Shown: positions 27,053-37,227, counted from the first letter of the stretch. The stretch: 64,000 nt of DNA from Torulaspora globosa (GCF_014133895.1 NC_050727.1:372001-436000), one strand, 5' to 3'. The notes: generated from the sequence alone by a model not told the origin. Translations and numbers: made by a program.

Positions 27053-28730
27053 ATCTCCTACGCTCTAAAATTGAGGCAACCCTCTGGGAATGCGTCACTT
27101 CTTCTCAACTAAACTCCTGTTGCTTGTGGAAGTGCTTACTCTCAACAGATCTTACCGCAACCCATCTATCACAATACTGCGGACACCTCAGACCCTTCGA
27201 TAACTGTAAATCCTAATGGCACGACCTAGTAAAACGACTAGACGCTTCGTTTATAGATCCTTCTTATTGACTTTACTGGTTTCCTTGTGGATTATTCTCA
27301 TTTGAAGGAGCTTTGCTTCTTTAGGGCTGGAAAGGAGGGCTGACAACTGTAACCCGCCCTCAAATAGCCGCCGAGCTTCAAGTAAGGAGCATCACAAGAA
27401 TACTGTATTTTAGATCTATTAAACTCTTCCCAAGCGTAAAGATACTGCGCATTGACGCTATAAACTGGTTTTGATGGCAGTTTTAATGAGGGTTTAGAGT
27501 CCGTAAAACTTGTGGGACAGTCGTGAGATTCGACGCCAATACCGCACCAGAGAGAATGAAAGTGTTAATCATCGGTGGGACAACAGCAAGATGACTTATC
27601 TCGATAAGAGGATTCCGGTTGCTAGCCCTAAACATTTAATCCTTTGGAGAGAAGACGGAAACACAGTTCGTTCGGCTAACGACATGGTGGCACGATCGCC
27701 GTTGCATGGCGCTGAAGCGACTTTCCTGAAATTTCTTACTGACAGGCTGCCTGAGGTACGATGAGACTGCCGCGCAACCCCAGATGCCGTCAAACTTTCG
27801 GGCAAAAGTGCCAGTGCACCAAACCGAAGCCGATCAGGAGGTTTGCGCAAGATATCGGCAATAGAATGCTCTACAGCTAATCTGTCCATGAACTCCGGGT
27901 CAGCATTGTACTGCGTGTCCCGGTTTACTTTTAAAACAGGTACATTTACAATCGGCCAAAGATTGCTCATTCCATGAATCAAACAGAGATTTGGTAGAAA
28001 AAACATGCAACAGAAACAAATCAAGATATACGCCATTCCTCTTGCGGTAGATCCTATCAATGTCCAATAGAATCGAGAGGCGCTTCTTGGTGAATCAGCT
28101 GGAGCTCATCAGCAACACTTTTCTGGCACTTCAATGAATCGAAAACTGAATCATACCCATAAAGCTTGCCGCGTTATCTGCGAGGACTTGATTCTTCGGG
28201 AAGGAATGCTGTAAGGAATGGCTGCGAATTGTGACACGGAAATAATTTCTGAGCCGCTCACAAGAATTCTGTCGAATGTTTCCGCAAGTGAAAACAATAA
28301 TAAGCTTGAGGCATCGTACATCTCAAAAACTATCTCGCCGCGCTGACCAGCTTCACTCTTCATCGAATGTCGCCATTTTACAAGTATTCTGACCCGGGCC
28401 TGCGCAACGATACATGTTCACCCAGCTTTTCAAGCTACTCGCCAGCGGAAAAGATTGTAAGCACAATCGTTCGAGACTCACGGTAGTAAGCTGAGGGTAG
28501 CAGCTAGATGTAACAGGCGTTGTATCTGCAATTTGATACCCTTGTGGTTAGCTGCTGCTACCGTATATGACGACTGACTGTTGTAACGCAGCACCATATC
28601 CTTTCAGCAAGAAGGTATAGGAATGTTTCTGGTAGACTTATAAGTGATCAGGCCTTTGAGTCGTATCTATTCGGAATCTATTCCGGTCGCATCGGCAGGA
28701 ATCGGATAGGTGGCATTGATACAAGATACA
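27053..28730. other. Long LST4-ZRT3 intergenic region
   Basis: This 1.68-kb stretch between two divergent genes is unusually long for the window. It contains only short frames; the longest, on the minus strand, is listed separately as doubtful. I searched by eye for tRNA boxes, snoRNA C/D boxes, LTR ends and Zap1 sites (ACCTTNAAGGT) and found none convincing. It may be only promoter DNA for LST4 and ZRT3, or hold a non-coding RNA or a gene too diverged to recognise. Confidence 0.4.
27596..28036 (-). CDS. Doubtful orphan ORF with signal-peptide-like N-terminus
   Basis: A 146-codon frame starts at the ATG at 28036. The first ~22 residues (MAYILICFCCMFFLPNLCLI) are strongly hydrophobic like a signal peptide or anchor. 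The rest is soluble, mildly basic and shows no motif or repeat I know. Its amino-acid make-up is Ser/Arg/Leu-rich, as expected of a chance frame. It matches no ancestral gene expected between LST4 and ZRT3. I keep it only because it is the longest frame in a large gap. Confidence 0.15.
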   Translation of the reverse strand: MAYILICFCCMFFLPNLCLIHGMSNLWPIVNVPVLKVNRDTQYNADPEFMDRLAVEHSIADILRKPPDRLRFGALALLPESLTASGVARQSHRTSGSLSVRNFRKVASAPCNGDRATMSLAERTVFPSSLQRIKCLGLATGILLSR

Positions 28731-30236
28731 ATGATGGTTTTCACTGAACAGATTCCGCGCTGGTTGGCATACTCAATCATCTCATCGTTGCTCTGTATAT
28801 GTGGTGGCTTCTGCGTTCCACTCATCTCATTCATCTTTAGAAGCCGTAAGAATATCGATGCTAAGTTGGTGAACTACGGGCTATCCCTGAGCGCTGGATC
28901 AATGATGACAACCGCTTTGTACAAGATGCTACCTAGTTCGGATCCAGAGAAGGCCAACCAGATGAGTGTTTTCCTTGGAGTCCTGATGGGGATGAGTCTG
29001 AGCCTGTTTTTGAAGTACTTGATCCATGCTCGTGCCAGCGAATCACTTGTACAGTGTGCTCACGATTCGGAGCTGTTGCATGAGCACCATGAACATGAGC
29101 AAATCACGTCAGACTCCGATCAAGAGCAAGGAGCAACAGTGGTGGATCCAATGCCAACGGACGCAACTCAAACCGCAGAGTTCATAGCATCTCAGCAGGT
29201 AGTTGGCGAGCAGGGCGCTCTGTTGAAGGCAAATGAAAGCGCTAAAGATAGGTGTCGGGAGAATCTGCTGAAGACCAGACACACTTTGTTGGATTTGCTA
29301 TCTACAGTCGACGCTCAAACAGCAGAATGCCACCATTCTGATGCCTGTGTTCCAATGACCAAAGGGGAGGGCCTCGCATGCGTACCACCAATCGTGAGGC
29401 TGCGCCCCAGCATCACATCATTATCGAAGACAGATTTACCGGATGAGGCCAATGGTGGCACAGTTGGACAACAGGTTAGCGCAGATTTACTGGGCGTACC
29501 ATGCTTAGAAAATGAAGTCGGATATGATCTGGAAAATTTGTCCATTTACCGTCAAAATTTTCACTCTCAGCGTCATTCTCATCGCCACGATCATACCACT
29601 AGTCATCAAGCCTCCTCTCATGATTATGGCTCCTTAAACTACACTGACGCAGGTGGATCTGAAACGGCGTATCGAACCCATCACCATCACCATCATTTTG
29701 AGACTCCTTTCTCCAAGCTTCTCTCGATCGGTATGCAAACATGCCTGGTTATCACTCTGCACAAGTTTCCTGAAGGGTTTATCATATTTTATACCAATCA
29801 GTCCTCAGATGTATCGAAGGCACTCGGGTTCTCCATTTTTCTGAGTTTATGCATCCACAATTTTGTCGAAGGTTTCTCTATGACTCTACCATTTTATGCG
29901 GCTTTCGAATCGAAAGCTTTAGCGCTTCTGGTTACTGCGATATTTGGCGGCCTTTCACAACCGCTGGGCGCTTTGATAGGATACCTGATCTTTAGAAAGA
30001 AGAAGACCGGCGGAGATATGCCACATATGGACCTGTATTTGAGTGTGACAGCTGGATTTTTGCTGGTAATAGGACTAGAAATGCTTCAGACTGGGACTGG
30101 TTTTAGTCAAGGTCATCACCATCATGAGGGCGAGGCTGACGAAGAGATCAAAAGTAATCATACGTCGGTCAACACATGTCTGAAATGGTGCTGCGTAGGA
30201 GCTTTGCTAATATTAGCAAGCGGTGTTTTTAAGTAG
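28731..30236 (+). CDS. ZRT3: Zrt3, vacuolar ZIP-family zinc exporter
   Basis: This is a 501-residue ZIP transporter (S. cerevisiae Zrt3: 503 aa) that releases stored zinc from the vacuole to the cytosol. Three N-terminal membrane segments (about 10-110) are followed by a long hydrophilic loop (about 115-325). The loop carries His clusters (LLHEHHEHEQ, HSQRHSHRHDH and a run of six His just before membrane segment 4). Segments 4 and 5 contain the ZIP metal-site motifs LHKFPEGFI and IHNFVEGFS. A further HHHHEGE cluster lies before the last segment. The ATG at 28731 is the first in frame; the upstream codon is a GTG. Confidence 0.95.
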   Translation: MMVFTEQIPRWLAYSIISSLLCICGGFCVPLISFIFRSRKNIDAKLVNYGLSLSAGSMMTTALYKMLPSSDPEKANQMSVFLGVLMGMSLSLFLKYLIHARASESLVQCAHDSELLHEHHEHEQITSDSDQEQGATVVDPMPTDATQTAEFIASQQVVGEQGALLKANESAKDRCRENLLKTRHTLLDLLSTVDAQTAECHHSDACVPMTKGEGLACVPPIVRLRPSITSLSKTDLPDEANGGTVGQQVSADLLGVPCLENEVGYDLENLSIYRQNFHSQRHSHRHDHTTSHQASSHDYGSLNYTDAGGSETAYRTHHHHHHFETPFSKLLSIGMQTCLVITLHKFPEGFIIFYTNQSSDVSKALGFSIFLSLCIHNFVEGFSMTLPFYAAFESKALALLVTAIFGGLSQPLGALIGYLIFRKKKTGGDMPHMDLYLSVTAGFLLVIGLEMLQTGTGFSQGHHHHEGEADEEIKSNHTSVNTCLKWCCVGALLILASGVFK

Positions 30237-30384
30237 AATGCATCTGCCAAACTATTGCGGGCTTATTATATTTGCACAATTTAGATTTGATTTTTTGATT
30301 ATTATGTACTTTCCATTGATGAGTGTTTGATCTATTAAGTACTCCTCAACTATATCTTTGAGTCTGTTAAACCAGTTAAAAGCG

Positions 30385-32169
30385 TCACAGAGTTTCAAGC
30401 TTGGGGACGCCCAAATCGTAGCTTTCATCGCTGGGCGATTGTTGCGAGCTACAGCTAATGCTTTTGGCGGATGATTGTCCTTCGAACTGCTGAAACATCT
30501 CCAATCCCGCTGAAAGATGCGATTTTTGTCCGTACTCAGTCTCGCCAATTTCCATGGTTGTGCTATCTTTGCTGAGCTTATCCACCAGCGGCAGCTGGAA
30601 GTTGACGTTTCCCCACCTAAAGTAGAGAATGACGATAGATATGAAGCAAGCGCCGAAAACTACCAGGGCATAGTTCATAGTCTTCGCGGTAACAGGGATC
30701 TGTGGAGGCAGACAAACTGAGAGCATGGATAACAAAAGCCAGACAACGGATCCAATGTTCACAACCCAACCAATTTTATACTTTATCTTGATGGGGGCGT
30801 TCCTGAGTGTCCGTCTCCCAGTTAAAAGGACTAGGATAAGTGGTATCAAAGTTGCTGAGCACAGACACAACACAGCGCATCCGATGAAGGCATTGAATGC
30901 CGCTGTCGATACAAGCGGCAGCAAACCTAAAATATACGATACTCCCATACTCAGCAGGACAGCATATTTAGGAACCTTAGACTCCGAGCACGGATCCACA
31001 TACGTCCAGACCGAGTGAAAAGGGATTGCATGGTCACGTCCAAAACTGTACACGGCTCGTGAGGATGTCGTTATTGAACCTATTCCCGAGAAGAAAAGGT
31101 TCCCCAGAATCAGCAAAATGAGGAAAACCGAAACAAACGTCGAATCTGTAGATTGTGTGAATATGTTTACAATAGGCAGTACCTTATTGTTATCGAACAA
31201 GCTGCCAAGATCTGGCAGGATCAACATGATTGGGAATAAAAATATGATACCCAGGGTTGTTGATATCAGCACGGCAGTCGACATTCCCCTGGGGATATCT
31301 TTTTCGGGCTTCTTAACTTCGTCTGCTAGAGCAGGAAGCATACTGAAACCTTGTAAAGTAAAATTTGATTGTTGGAACCCAATGATAAATGAAAGAAAAG
31401 CACTTTTATAGCCCGAGAGACTATTGTCGAAGTGGAATAGTGCATAGAACAATGAACGGAATCTGTGCCTGTGGAACAGAAGTAGTAAAACGTCAATGAA
31501 CAGTACAGCATACACGATCCAGTAAATGCAGACCTTGTTGATAAGCTCAACGTAACGCGCGTAACTCAGGTTCACAACACCAACGACGGTAACGACTGCA
31601 TAGTAAACCAGCACAGTGTAGATCCCTAGTCGGCTATCCGAGATGGTGCGGCTGTCATTCATCGCTATTAAGGAAATGATCAATTGAGCTCCCGCAAAAG
31701 TGACCCCTATGCTCATAAACCAGTTACCTAGCAGAATCATCCAACCGGTGAGCCACGAACAAACACGCTTGATCGATTCGGGTGCAATCATGGCACTCGC
31801 ACCATGCAACTCCATCGGGTATTTCGATACTACCTCTCCCAGCGAAGAAGCACATAAGAACGAGAAGAACCCACATATCGGAAACCCCCACATAATCGTT
31901 AGTGGTCCACCATTCATCAAACCTATCCCCATACTCGTACACATGCCCAAGACAGGACTCATCAGCCCAAACCCCAGTCCTATCACAGAGCTCCGAGACA
32001 AAAGTGATTTATCCAGTTGCTGTTCATATTCAAAATGCTCGTACACCTCTGCAACCTCATTCGACTCATCGTGAATTATCGTGTGCAGATTTTCGAAGAT
32101 TTCATGCGGTGCCAAATGTGCTATATTCTCTCTTATACCTTCTGGCAGCAATGTATACTCATGTACCAT
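30385..32169 (-). CDS. TPO5: Tpo5, Golgi/post-Golgi polyamine transporter (APC family)
   Basis: This 594-residue amino acid/polyamine/choline (APC) superfamily protein (S. cerevisiae Tpo5: 618 aa) is linked to putrescine and spermidine export through secretory vesicles. The N-terminal cytosolic ~65 residues are followed by about 12 membrane segments, starting at SVIGLGFGLMSPVLGMCTSM, the APC signature helix. SSLGEVVSKYPMELHGASAM and GFQQSNFTLQGFSMLPALADE are conserved family blocks. The C-terminal tail is Ser-rich. The first ATG is used. Divergent from SNU114 with 369 bp between them. Gene order ZRT3-TPO5-SNU114 is that of S. cerevisiae chromosome XI. Confidence 0.94.
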   Translation of the reverse strand: MVHEYTLLPEGIRENIAHLAPHEIFENLHTIIHDESNEVAEVYEHFEYEQQLDKSLLSRSSVIGLGFGLMSPVLGMCTSMGIGLMNGGPLTIMWGFPICGFFSFLCASSLGEVVSKYPMELHGASAMIAPESIKRVCSWLTGWMILLGNWFMSIGVTFAGAQLIISLIAMNDSRTISDSRLGIYTVLVYYAVVTVVGVVNLSYARYVELINKVCIYWIVYAVLFIDVLLLLFHRHRFRSLFYALFHFDNSLSGYKSAFLSFIIGFQQSNFTLQGFSMLPALADEVKKPEKDIPRGMSTAVLISTTLGIIFLFPIMLILPDLGSLFDNNKVLPIVNIFTQSTDSTFVSVFLILLILGNLFFSGIGSITTSSRAVYSFGRDHAIPFHSVWTYVDPCSESKVPKYAVLLSMGVSYILGLLPLVSTAAFNAFIGCAVLCLCSATLIPLILVLLTGRRTLRNAPIKIKYKIGWVVNIGSVVWLLLSMLSVCLPPQIPVTAKTMNYALVVFGACFISIVILYFRWGNVNFQLPLVDKLSKDSTTMEIGETEYGQKSHLSAGLEMFQQFEGQSSAKSISCSSQQSPSDESYDLGVPKLETL

Positions 32170-32538
32170 AATCAGAGCAATTCAATTATTCAGCTATGTC
32201 TCTAACCTTTTCCACAGCAAGCAGAACTCTCTTTTAACTTTGCATCAGCTCTTCAGCGCTATTCACTATCCAGCCAGTCTCTCAGCCACTTTAAGCCACC
32301 GAGTGAGCTATCAGATGAGGGAAAACTTTAGAAATTCACTTGAGCCTCCTTCAGCAATGCCTGATGAGAATTGGAACGTCCAAAATCCACACTTTCTTCT
32401 GGTTGCAGTTCACTATTAATGATATAGAAAAGCGAGTCGAGATTCTTCAACATAAGCCACTCTTCTTATAGCGAAAGAACAGAGCAACCATCCAGCAACC
32501 GACCTTCCAGGGTTGTTAGTTGAGTCCATTGCAAAGAT
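32170..32538. other. TPO5/SNU114 divergent promoter region
   Basis: This 369-bp spacer shows no RNA gene, recognised regulatory box or credible frame. Confidence 0.35.
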
Positions 32539-35418
32539 ATGAGCGACGAGGAATTGTATGATGAGTTTGGTAACTTGATCGGGGAAGAGGAATTGGTGAG
32601 GGAAGTCGCTGGAGCTGCCAGAGGCGATGAGATTGAAGGAGGGCATCTTGACAAGCCAGTGGAGCAAGAGCATGGTACTACTGCTATGGTGAAGAGCGAT
32701 TGGAAGAGAACGTATGGTGATGAAGTGGAAGTTCTTGTGGAAACGAGCGACAGACAGGCGACAGACGAGCCTCTGGTTCAGGTGAAAGCTGAGCATTCAA
32801 GAGGTCCCACGTACACTGTTTTCACGCATTTGCTGAGAAATGTGCCCAAGACTACTTTTGACAGGGATTATATGCTGGGGATGTTGGAGGTTCCGGAAAG
32901 AATTAGAAATGTTGCTGTCATAGGGTCTTTGAACTCTGGAAAGACGTCGCTTGTGGATCTTTTCGTCATGGAGTCTCACAGGAACCTGCCACACATGACT
33001 GCGAACATTAGAAAGGGATGGAAGCCACTTCGATATCTGGATAACTCTAGAATTGAGATTGAGCGTGGAGTTTCGATGAAGTTGAATGGTTTTACTTTCC
33101 TTGCGACGGACTTCGACATGAAATCAATTGCCATCAATCTTCTGGACGCACCGGGACATGTAAATTTCATGGACCAGATGGCTGTTGCCCTTGCGGCAGT
33201 CGACTGTGCTTTGATTTGCGTTGATCTGGTCGAAGGTGTCACTTCTCCGGTGGAAAAGCTAATCAAAGAATGCTACAAGAGATCAGTAACTCCTATCTTC
33301 GTTCTGAATAAGATGGACAGGCTGATACTAGAGCTAAAACTGCCGCCCGTGGACGCCTATCTCAAGATCAGACATGTCGTTCAGCAAATAAACAGTTTTA
33401 CTAGGGAAAGATTCAGCCCAGAACTCGGCAACATTATCTTTGCCTCTGCAAAACTCCGGTTCACGTTCACGATAGAACAGTTCGTAAGATACCATTATTC
33501 GTCGCAACTTTCCGAACCACAGATTGAAAAGTTTGTCTCAGGCCTGTGGGGAAACGTTAGTTTTGAGAAAGGCCAATTCAGGAAATTGAGTATCGAGTCT
33601 GCTCATCACTGCTCGTTTGTTCAATTCATTCTTCTTCCACTGTACAAGATTTTTACACACTCTCTCTCAGGCGACAGGGAGAACTTGCGCCGGACGATGT
33701 CGAAGGCCTATTCGATCGATCTAGATCCCGATTGCTTGAAATATGATCCACAGCCACTTTTAAAAGAAGTTCTTACGAAGGTCTTCAGAGACCAGCGCGG
33801 CTTGATCAAAGCTATAGCTCGCTGTCCCGATCCTTCTACGGGCTCAAAAGCCAGGCTCCTGAATAAGTCGCAAGAGAGCTCTTCACTACTGAAGGCGCAT
33901 GTGCTGCAAACAATTGACTATGGTGGAACTGAGTGGTCATTAGTAAGAATATACTCAGGAAAAGTTACGTCTGGCATGCGCGTTCGCGTCATAGATTCAG
34001 CTGATTCGCAGGCCTGTATGAGTGACGACGATAATCAGAAACATGTTGACCTCGAAGATTATCCATCCGTAACGATCGCAGAGATTGCTTTGCTCGGCGG
34101 CAGGTATCTCCTTCCCGTGTCGCAGGCTACCACAGGGCAAATTGTGCTTGTTAAAGGTGTATCTGAAGTATTTACTAAGTCTGCAACAATGTTGAATGAT
34201 CATTTTAGCGACGCTTCTGTTTTTGAACCAATCGACTATATTAACGAGCCTGCGCTCCGTATTGCAATACAGCCGTTAAAACCCACTGAACTGCCGAAAC
34301 TGTTGAGCGGTCTGGCAAAAGTCTCCAGGTACTATCCTGGGGTTATTATCAAAGTTGAAGAATCTGGTGAGCAGGTTATACTTGGGTTTGGTGAGCTATA
34401 CCTTGATTCGCTGCTCTACGATCTTAGAAATCACTACGCCGGAATCGAGATTAAGTTATCAAATCCCTTGACGATCTTTTCTGAGAGCTGCTATGGAGAA
34501 TCCTTTGCTGCTATCCCTGCCACCACAGTCAATGGCACCACAGCCCTCAGTATTGCAGCGGAGCGCATGGATACGACTCTTGTTAAAGATCTAATGAGAG
34601 GTCACATAGAAGAATCGGAGATGAAAGATCGTAAACTGCTAAGAAAACGTCTACGAGACGAATATGGCTGGGACTCCTTGGCGGCCAGGAATGTTATGTG
34701 TTTTTATAACAACAATGTTTTGATTGATGATACATTACCAGACGAAACGAATAAGGAGTTATTGAAAAGTTATGAATCGCAAATAAAGCAGGGATTTGAC
34801 TGGGTCACCCGTGAGGGACCTTTGGCAGAAGAACCGATTCATGGTGTGCAGTTTAAGATACTGCAAGCAACAGGATTAGAGAACATCGGTATCGGAGGAC
34901 AACTCATTCCTTTAGTGAAAAAGGCGTGCTGCATAGCTATGATGTCAGCCTCACCTGTTCTGTTGGAACCGATATATGAAGTTGATGTTCTATTCAAGAG
35001 TGCGTTACAACCAATTGTTGAAGAGCTGTTCAAAAAGCGCAGAGGTGGAAGGATCTATAAATGTGATAGAATTGTTGGAACTCCGCTCACTGAAATTAGA
35101 GGACAGATTCCCGTTATAGAATCAATTGGTTTCGAGACAGACCTGCGATTGGCAACTCGGGGAGGAAGCATGTGCCAGCTGCACTTTTGGAACAAAATTT
35201 GGCGTAAAGTACCTGGAGATGTTTTGGACAAGGATGCCCCAATGTTCAAACTGAAACCTGCACCGATCAATAGTTTGAGTCGTGATTTTGTAATGAAGAC
35301 CAGACGCAGAAAAGGCATATCGAATGAAGGCTTCATGTCCAACGACGGTCCTTCTATCGAGAAGTACGTTGATGAAGAGACCTTTAAGCAGTTGAAAGAA
35401 AATGGTCTGGTTACGTGA
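32539..35418 (+). CDS. SNU114: Snu114, U5 snRNP GTPase (EF2-like)
   Basis: This 959-residue spliceosomal GTPase (S. cerevisiae: 1008 aa) regulates Brr2 and Prp8 during activation and disassembly. After an acidic N-terminus, the G domain shows the P-loop GSLNSGKT (129-136), DAPGH (203-207) and NKMD (257-260). EF2-like domains II-V follow, with YGGTEWSLVRIYSG, GLAKVSRYYPGVIIKVEESG, and near the end PVIESIGFETDLRL and the highly conserved KIWRKVPGDVLDKD...MKTRRRKGIS. The first ATG gives the family N-terminus (ELYDEFGNLIG). This is the last gene of the chromosome X/XI ancestral block; the next gene belongs to a different one. Confidence 0.97.
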   Translation: MSDEELYDEFGNLIGEEELVREVAGAARGDEIEGGHLDKPVEQEHGTTAMVKSDWKRTYGDEVEVLVETSDRQATDEPLVQVKAEHSRGPTYTVFTHLLRNVPKTTFDRDYMLGMLEVPERIRNVAVIGSLNSGKTSLVDLFVMESHRNLPHMTANIRKGWKPLRYLDNSRIEIERGVSMKLNGFTFLATDFDMKSIAINLLDAPGHVNFMDQMAVALAAVDCALICVDLVEGVTSPVEKLIKECYKRSVTPIFVLNKMDRLILELKLPPVDAYLKIRHVVQQINSFTRERFSPELGNIIFASAKLRFTFTIEQFVRYHYSSQLSEPQIEKFVSGLWGNVSFEKGQFRKLSIESAHHCSFVQFILLPLYKIFTHSLSGDRENLRRTMSKAYSIDLDPDCLKYDPQPLLKEVLTKVFRDQRGLIKAIARCPDPSTGSKARLLNKSQESSSLLKAHVLQTIDYGGTEWSLVRIYSGKVTSGMRVRVIDSADSQACMSDDDNQKHVDLEDYPSVTIAEIALLGGRYLLPVSQATTGQIVLVKGVSEVFTKSATMLNDHFSDASVFEPIDYINEPALRIAIQPLKPTELPKLLSGLAKVSRYYPGVIIKVEESGEQVILGFGELYLDSLLYDLRNHYAGIEIKLSNPLTIFSESCYGESFAAIPATTVNGTTALSIAAERMDTTLVKDLMRGHIEESEMKDRKLLRKRLRDEYGWDSLAARNVMCFYNNNVLIDDTLPDETNKELLKSYESQIKQGFDWVTREGPLAEEPIHGVQFKILQATGLENIGIGGQLIPLVKKACCIAMMSASPVLLEPIYEVDVLFKSALQPIVEELFKKRRGGRIYKCDRIVGTPLTEIRGQIPVIESIGFETDLRLATRGGSMCQLHFWNKIWRKVPGDVLDKDAPMFKLKPAPINSLSRDFVMKTRRRKGISNEGFMSNDGPSIEKYVDEETFKQLKENGLVT

Positions 35419-35586
35419 CCATTTCCTTTTCGGAGTTCAAGCCATAGATCTGGATGTCTAATAGAACATTTAAATAAGTTTCGAAGACTGCATACGATTT
35501 TATCCGAAGAGTACAAGGGCAAAAGAGCCTCGACCTCAACATTGAAATGACAGCACACTAAGATCGTGGATGCCTCGTTGGTATTC

Positions 35587-36762
35587 TCAATATGGCTTGT
35601 ACCGGTGGGATTTTTTGTGCTTCTTGCTTTTCTCTCTCGTTCTCTTGTTTTCCTGCTGTTCACCACTTTGACTAGAAGGATGTTCAAAAGTCTCTTTTGT
35701 CAGTGGCGGCTCCTTGTGGTTCTCTTCTGAGCTGAAGAGGTCCATTTTTATTGAATAGTTCCAAAACTCGGATCTCGGATGGTAAGTGCTATTGCTGATT
35801 TTCCAGGTTTTCACTGTTCCATCCTCACCGCATGAGTACAAGATATCTGGATTCTGTGGAGGGACAAGGACATCTCTAACAATGTCATCGCCATGTGCGG
35901 ATGTTATTGTCAATGCTCTATTCAAATCGGACTTTTCGTTATCAAAAGGCACTATCTTCAAGAAGCCAGCATCTTGCTGAGAGCCTCCGACGGCGATATA
36001 TCCTGGATATATGTCGACCACGTAGTTGCATCCCCATTTGTCTCTCACATCTCCGAAATCATTCGGTTGCGGCTCCCGGGACTCGTCACTTTTGTCATTA
36101 AGTTCATGGATGGCCAGCGTTTCCATATGAGAAAGGGTGTAGATTCTTCTTGGCGCCAGCCAACCACAAGAATGTATGGAGGCATAGTTGATCACTTGGT
36201 GGAGGGCATCTTCCTCGTCCTGCTGTGTCAAATCATAAACGTTCGTGTAGCCATCGGTAGATCCACTCAAGAGAAGTTTGGAATCGCTCGGGTGAAATCG
36301 AATATCTGTAACGTCATCATGATGAGAATCCATGAAGCTTCTCACTGGAGTCTTCCAATTCCGAATGTCATAGATGTGCACTTCAGCGTCGACACCAGTG
36401 AGTTCAGTGCCGCATGCCAGTAGGTTATGGCGAGAGTCAAGGGACAAAAAGGGAGCATTCTTCTCGTTTTTCAGTCTGGCAAGCCTATCTCTCGATCTGA
36501 TGTCAAAGACGTTAATTGAGTCGTTAGAGGCTACCGCATATTGAGAACCGCCTTGGAAATCCGCATTGATGATCTTTAACTTGTTGATGGAGCTGGTACC
36601 AGCCTGGTCGACCGCCTTCGATTTACCAGTAACCCAGTCCAGGTGATGGACTTCCCCATTGCTCAAACTCGTCAACAAAGCGTGGCTGTAGAGTGGTTGC
36701 AAGCTTAAACACCAGTTATCGGAGCCAAAAGTTTGGGCATGTATTGAGGTATATGAACTCAT
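35587..36762 (-). CDS. WD40-repeat protein, YNL035C/WDR89 family
   Basis: This 391-residue protein (S. cerevisiae YNL035C: 389 aa) is predicted to form a seven-bladed WD40 propeller. Repeats are recognisable from residue ~15 to 335, for example SVDVFDIRSRDR-like, VHIYDIRNWKTPVRSF, LLSGSTDGYTNVYDL and LYSCGEDGTVKTWKI. The C-terminal ~30 residues are Lys/Arg-rich (TREKSKKHKKSHRY), consistent with nuclear targeting. Metazoan relatives are called WDR89. The molecular role is not established to my knowledge. It opens the chromosome XIV/IX ancestral block. Convergent with SNU114 (168 bp between stops). Confidence 0.9.
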   Translation of the reverse strand: MSSYTSIHAQTFGSDNWCLSLQPLYSHALLTSLSNGEVHHLDWVTGKSKAVDQAGTSSINKLKIINADFQGGSQYAVASNDSINVFDIRSRDRLARLKNEKNAPFLSLDSRHNLLACGTELTGVDAEVHIYDIRNWKTPVRSFMDSHHDDVTDIRFHPSDSKLLLSGSTDGYTNVYDLTQQDEEDALHQVINYASIHSCGWLAPRRIYTLSHMETLAIHELNDKSDESREPQPNDFGDVRDKWGCNYVVDIYPGYIAVGGSQQDAGFLKIVPFDNEKSDLNRALTITSAHGDDIVRDVLVPPQNPDILYSCGEDGTVKTWKISNSTYHPRSEFWNYSIKMDLFSSEENHKEPPLTKETFEHPSSQSGEQQENKRTREKSKKHKKSHRYKPY

Positions 36763-36870
36763 TCTACTTGGCCCACATGCTAATTGATATTCAAACGGCT
36801 GCAGTGACTAGCATTGATCTCTTCAACACTTTGGTTGTAATTGAAGGTGAGGTTGGATGTGCAAAAAGAA

Positions 36871-36944
36871 TGGTCTCTAGCGGGATCGAACCGCTGATCC
36901 CCGCGTTATTAGCACGGTGCCTTAACCAACTGGGCCAAGAGACC
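36871..36944 (-). tRNA. tRNA-Ile (anticodon AAU)
   Basis: This 74-nt gene on the minus strand reads GGTCTCTTGGCCCAGTTGGT at its 5' end. The acceptor stem GGTCTCT pairs with AGAGACC, the anticodon loop reads CTAATAA (anticodon AAT), and the T arm contains GGTTCGATCC. There is no intron. A run of five T (minus strand, 36863-36867) lies just downstream as pol III terminator. The sequence is essentially that of S. cerevisiae tI(AAU). Confidence 0.97.
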
Positions 36945-37227
36945 TGGTAATTTGTTGGGAAAATTATTTCATGATCTCAATATACAACCAAAATCACGTG
37001 ACATATAGCTCTTAACTTAGCCCATATAGCCATCAAATAGCTTTAGCTATTACTTGATACCGTTTCACAGGTATTGTACTTCCTAATCTTGCGTATTCAA
37101 CTCTATGCTACGACGTTGCACGACTACCGTTGGCGCGGCGTGCTAAGAAACTCTATAGACCACTGGGAATTTATGGATAGCCCGAACTACTGGCGTCAGC
37201 CAGCTCCCTTAAGGCCTATTGGTCATC
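36945..37227. other. tRNA-Ile to CAB2 spacer
   Basis: This 283-bp spacer is upstream of both tRNA-Ile and CAB2. An E-box-type ATCACGTG (Cbf1-like site) lies at 36993-37000. No AT-rich CDEII or CDEIII follows, so this is not a centromere. Confidence 0.4.

Noticed and set aside
27510..27764. 84-codon plus-strand frame in the LST4-ZRT3 gap
   Set aside because: No similarity or motif, overlaps the opposite-strand orphan frame and is of a length expected by chance.
36993..37000. ATCACGTG as a centromere CDEI
   Set aside because: No ~80-bp AT-rich CDEII and no TTCCGAA-type CDEIII follows; more likely a Cbf1 or E-box promoter site.
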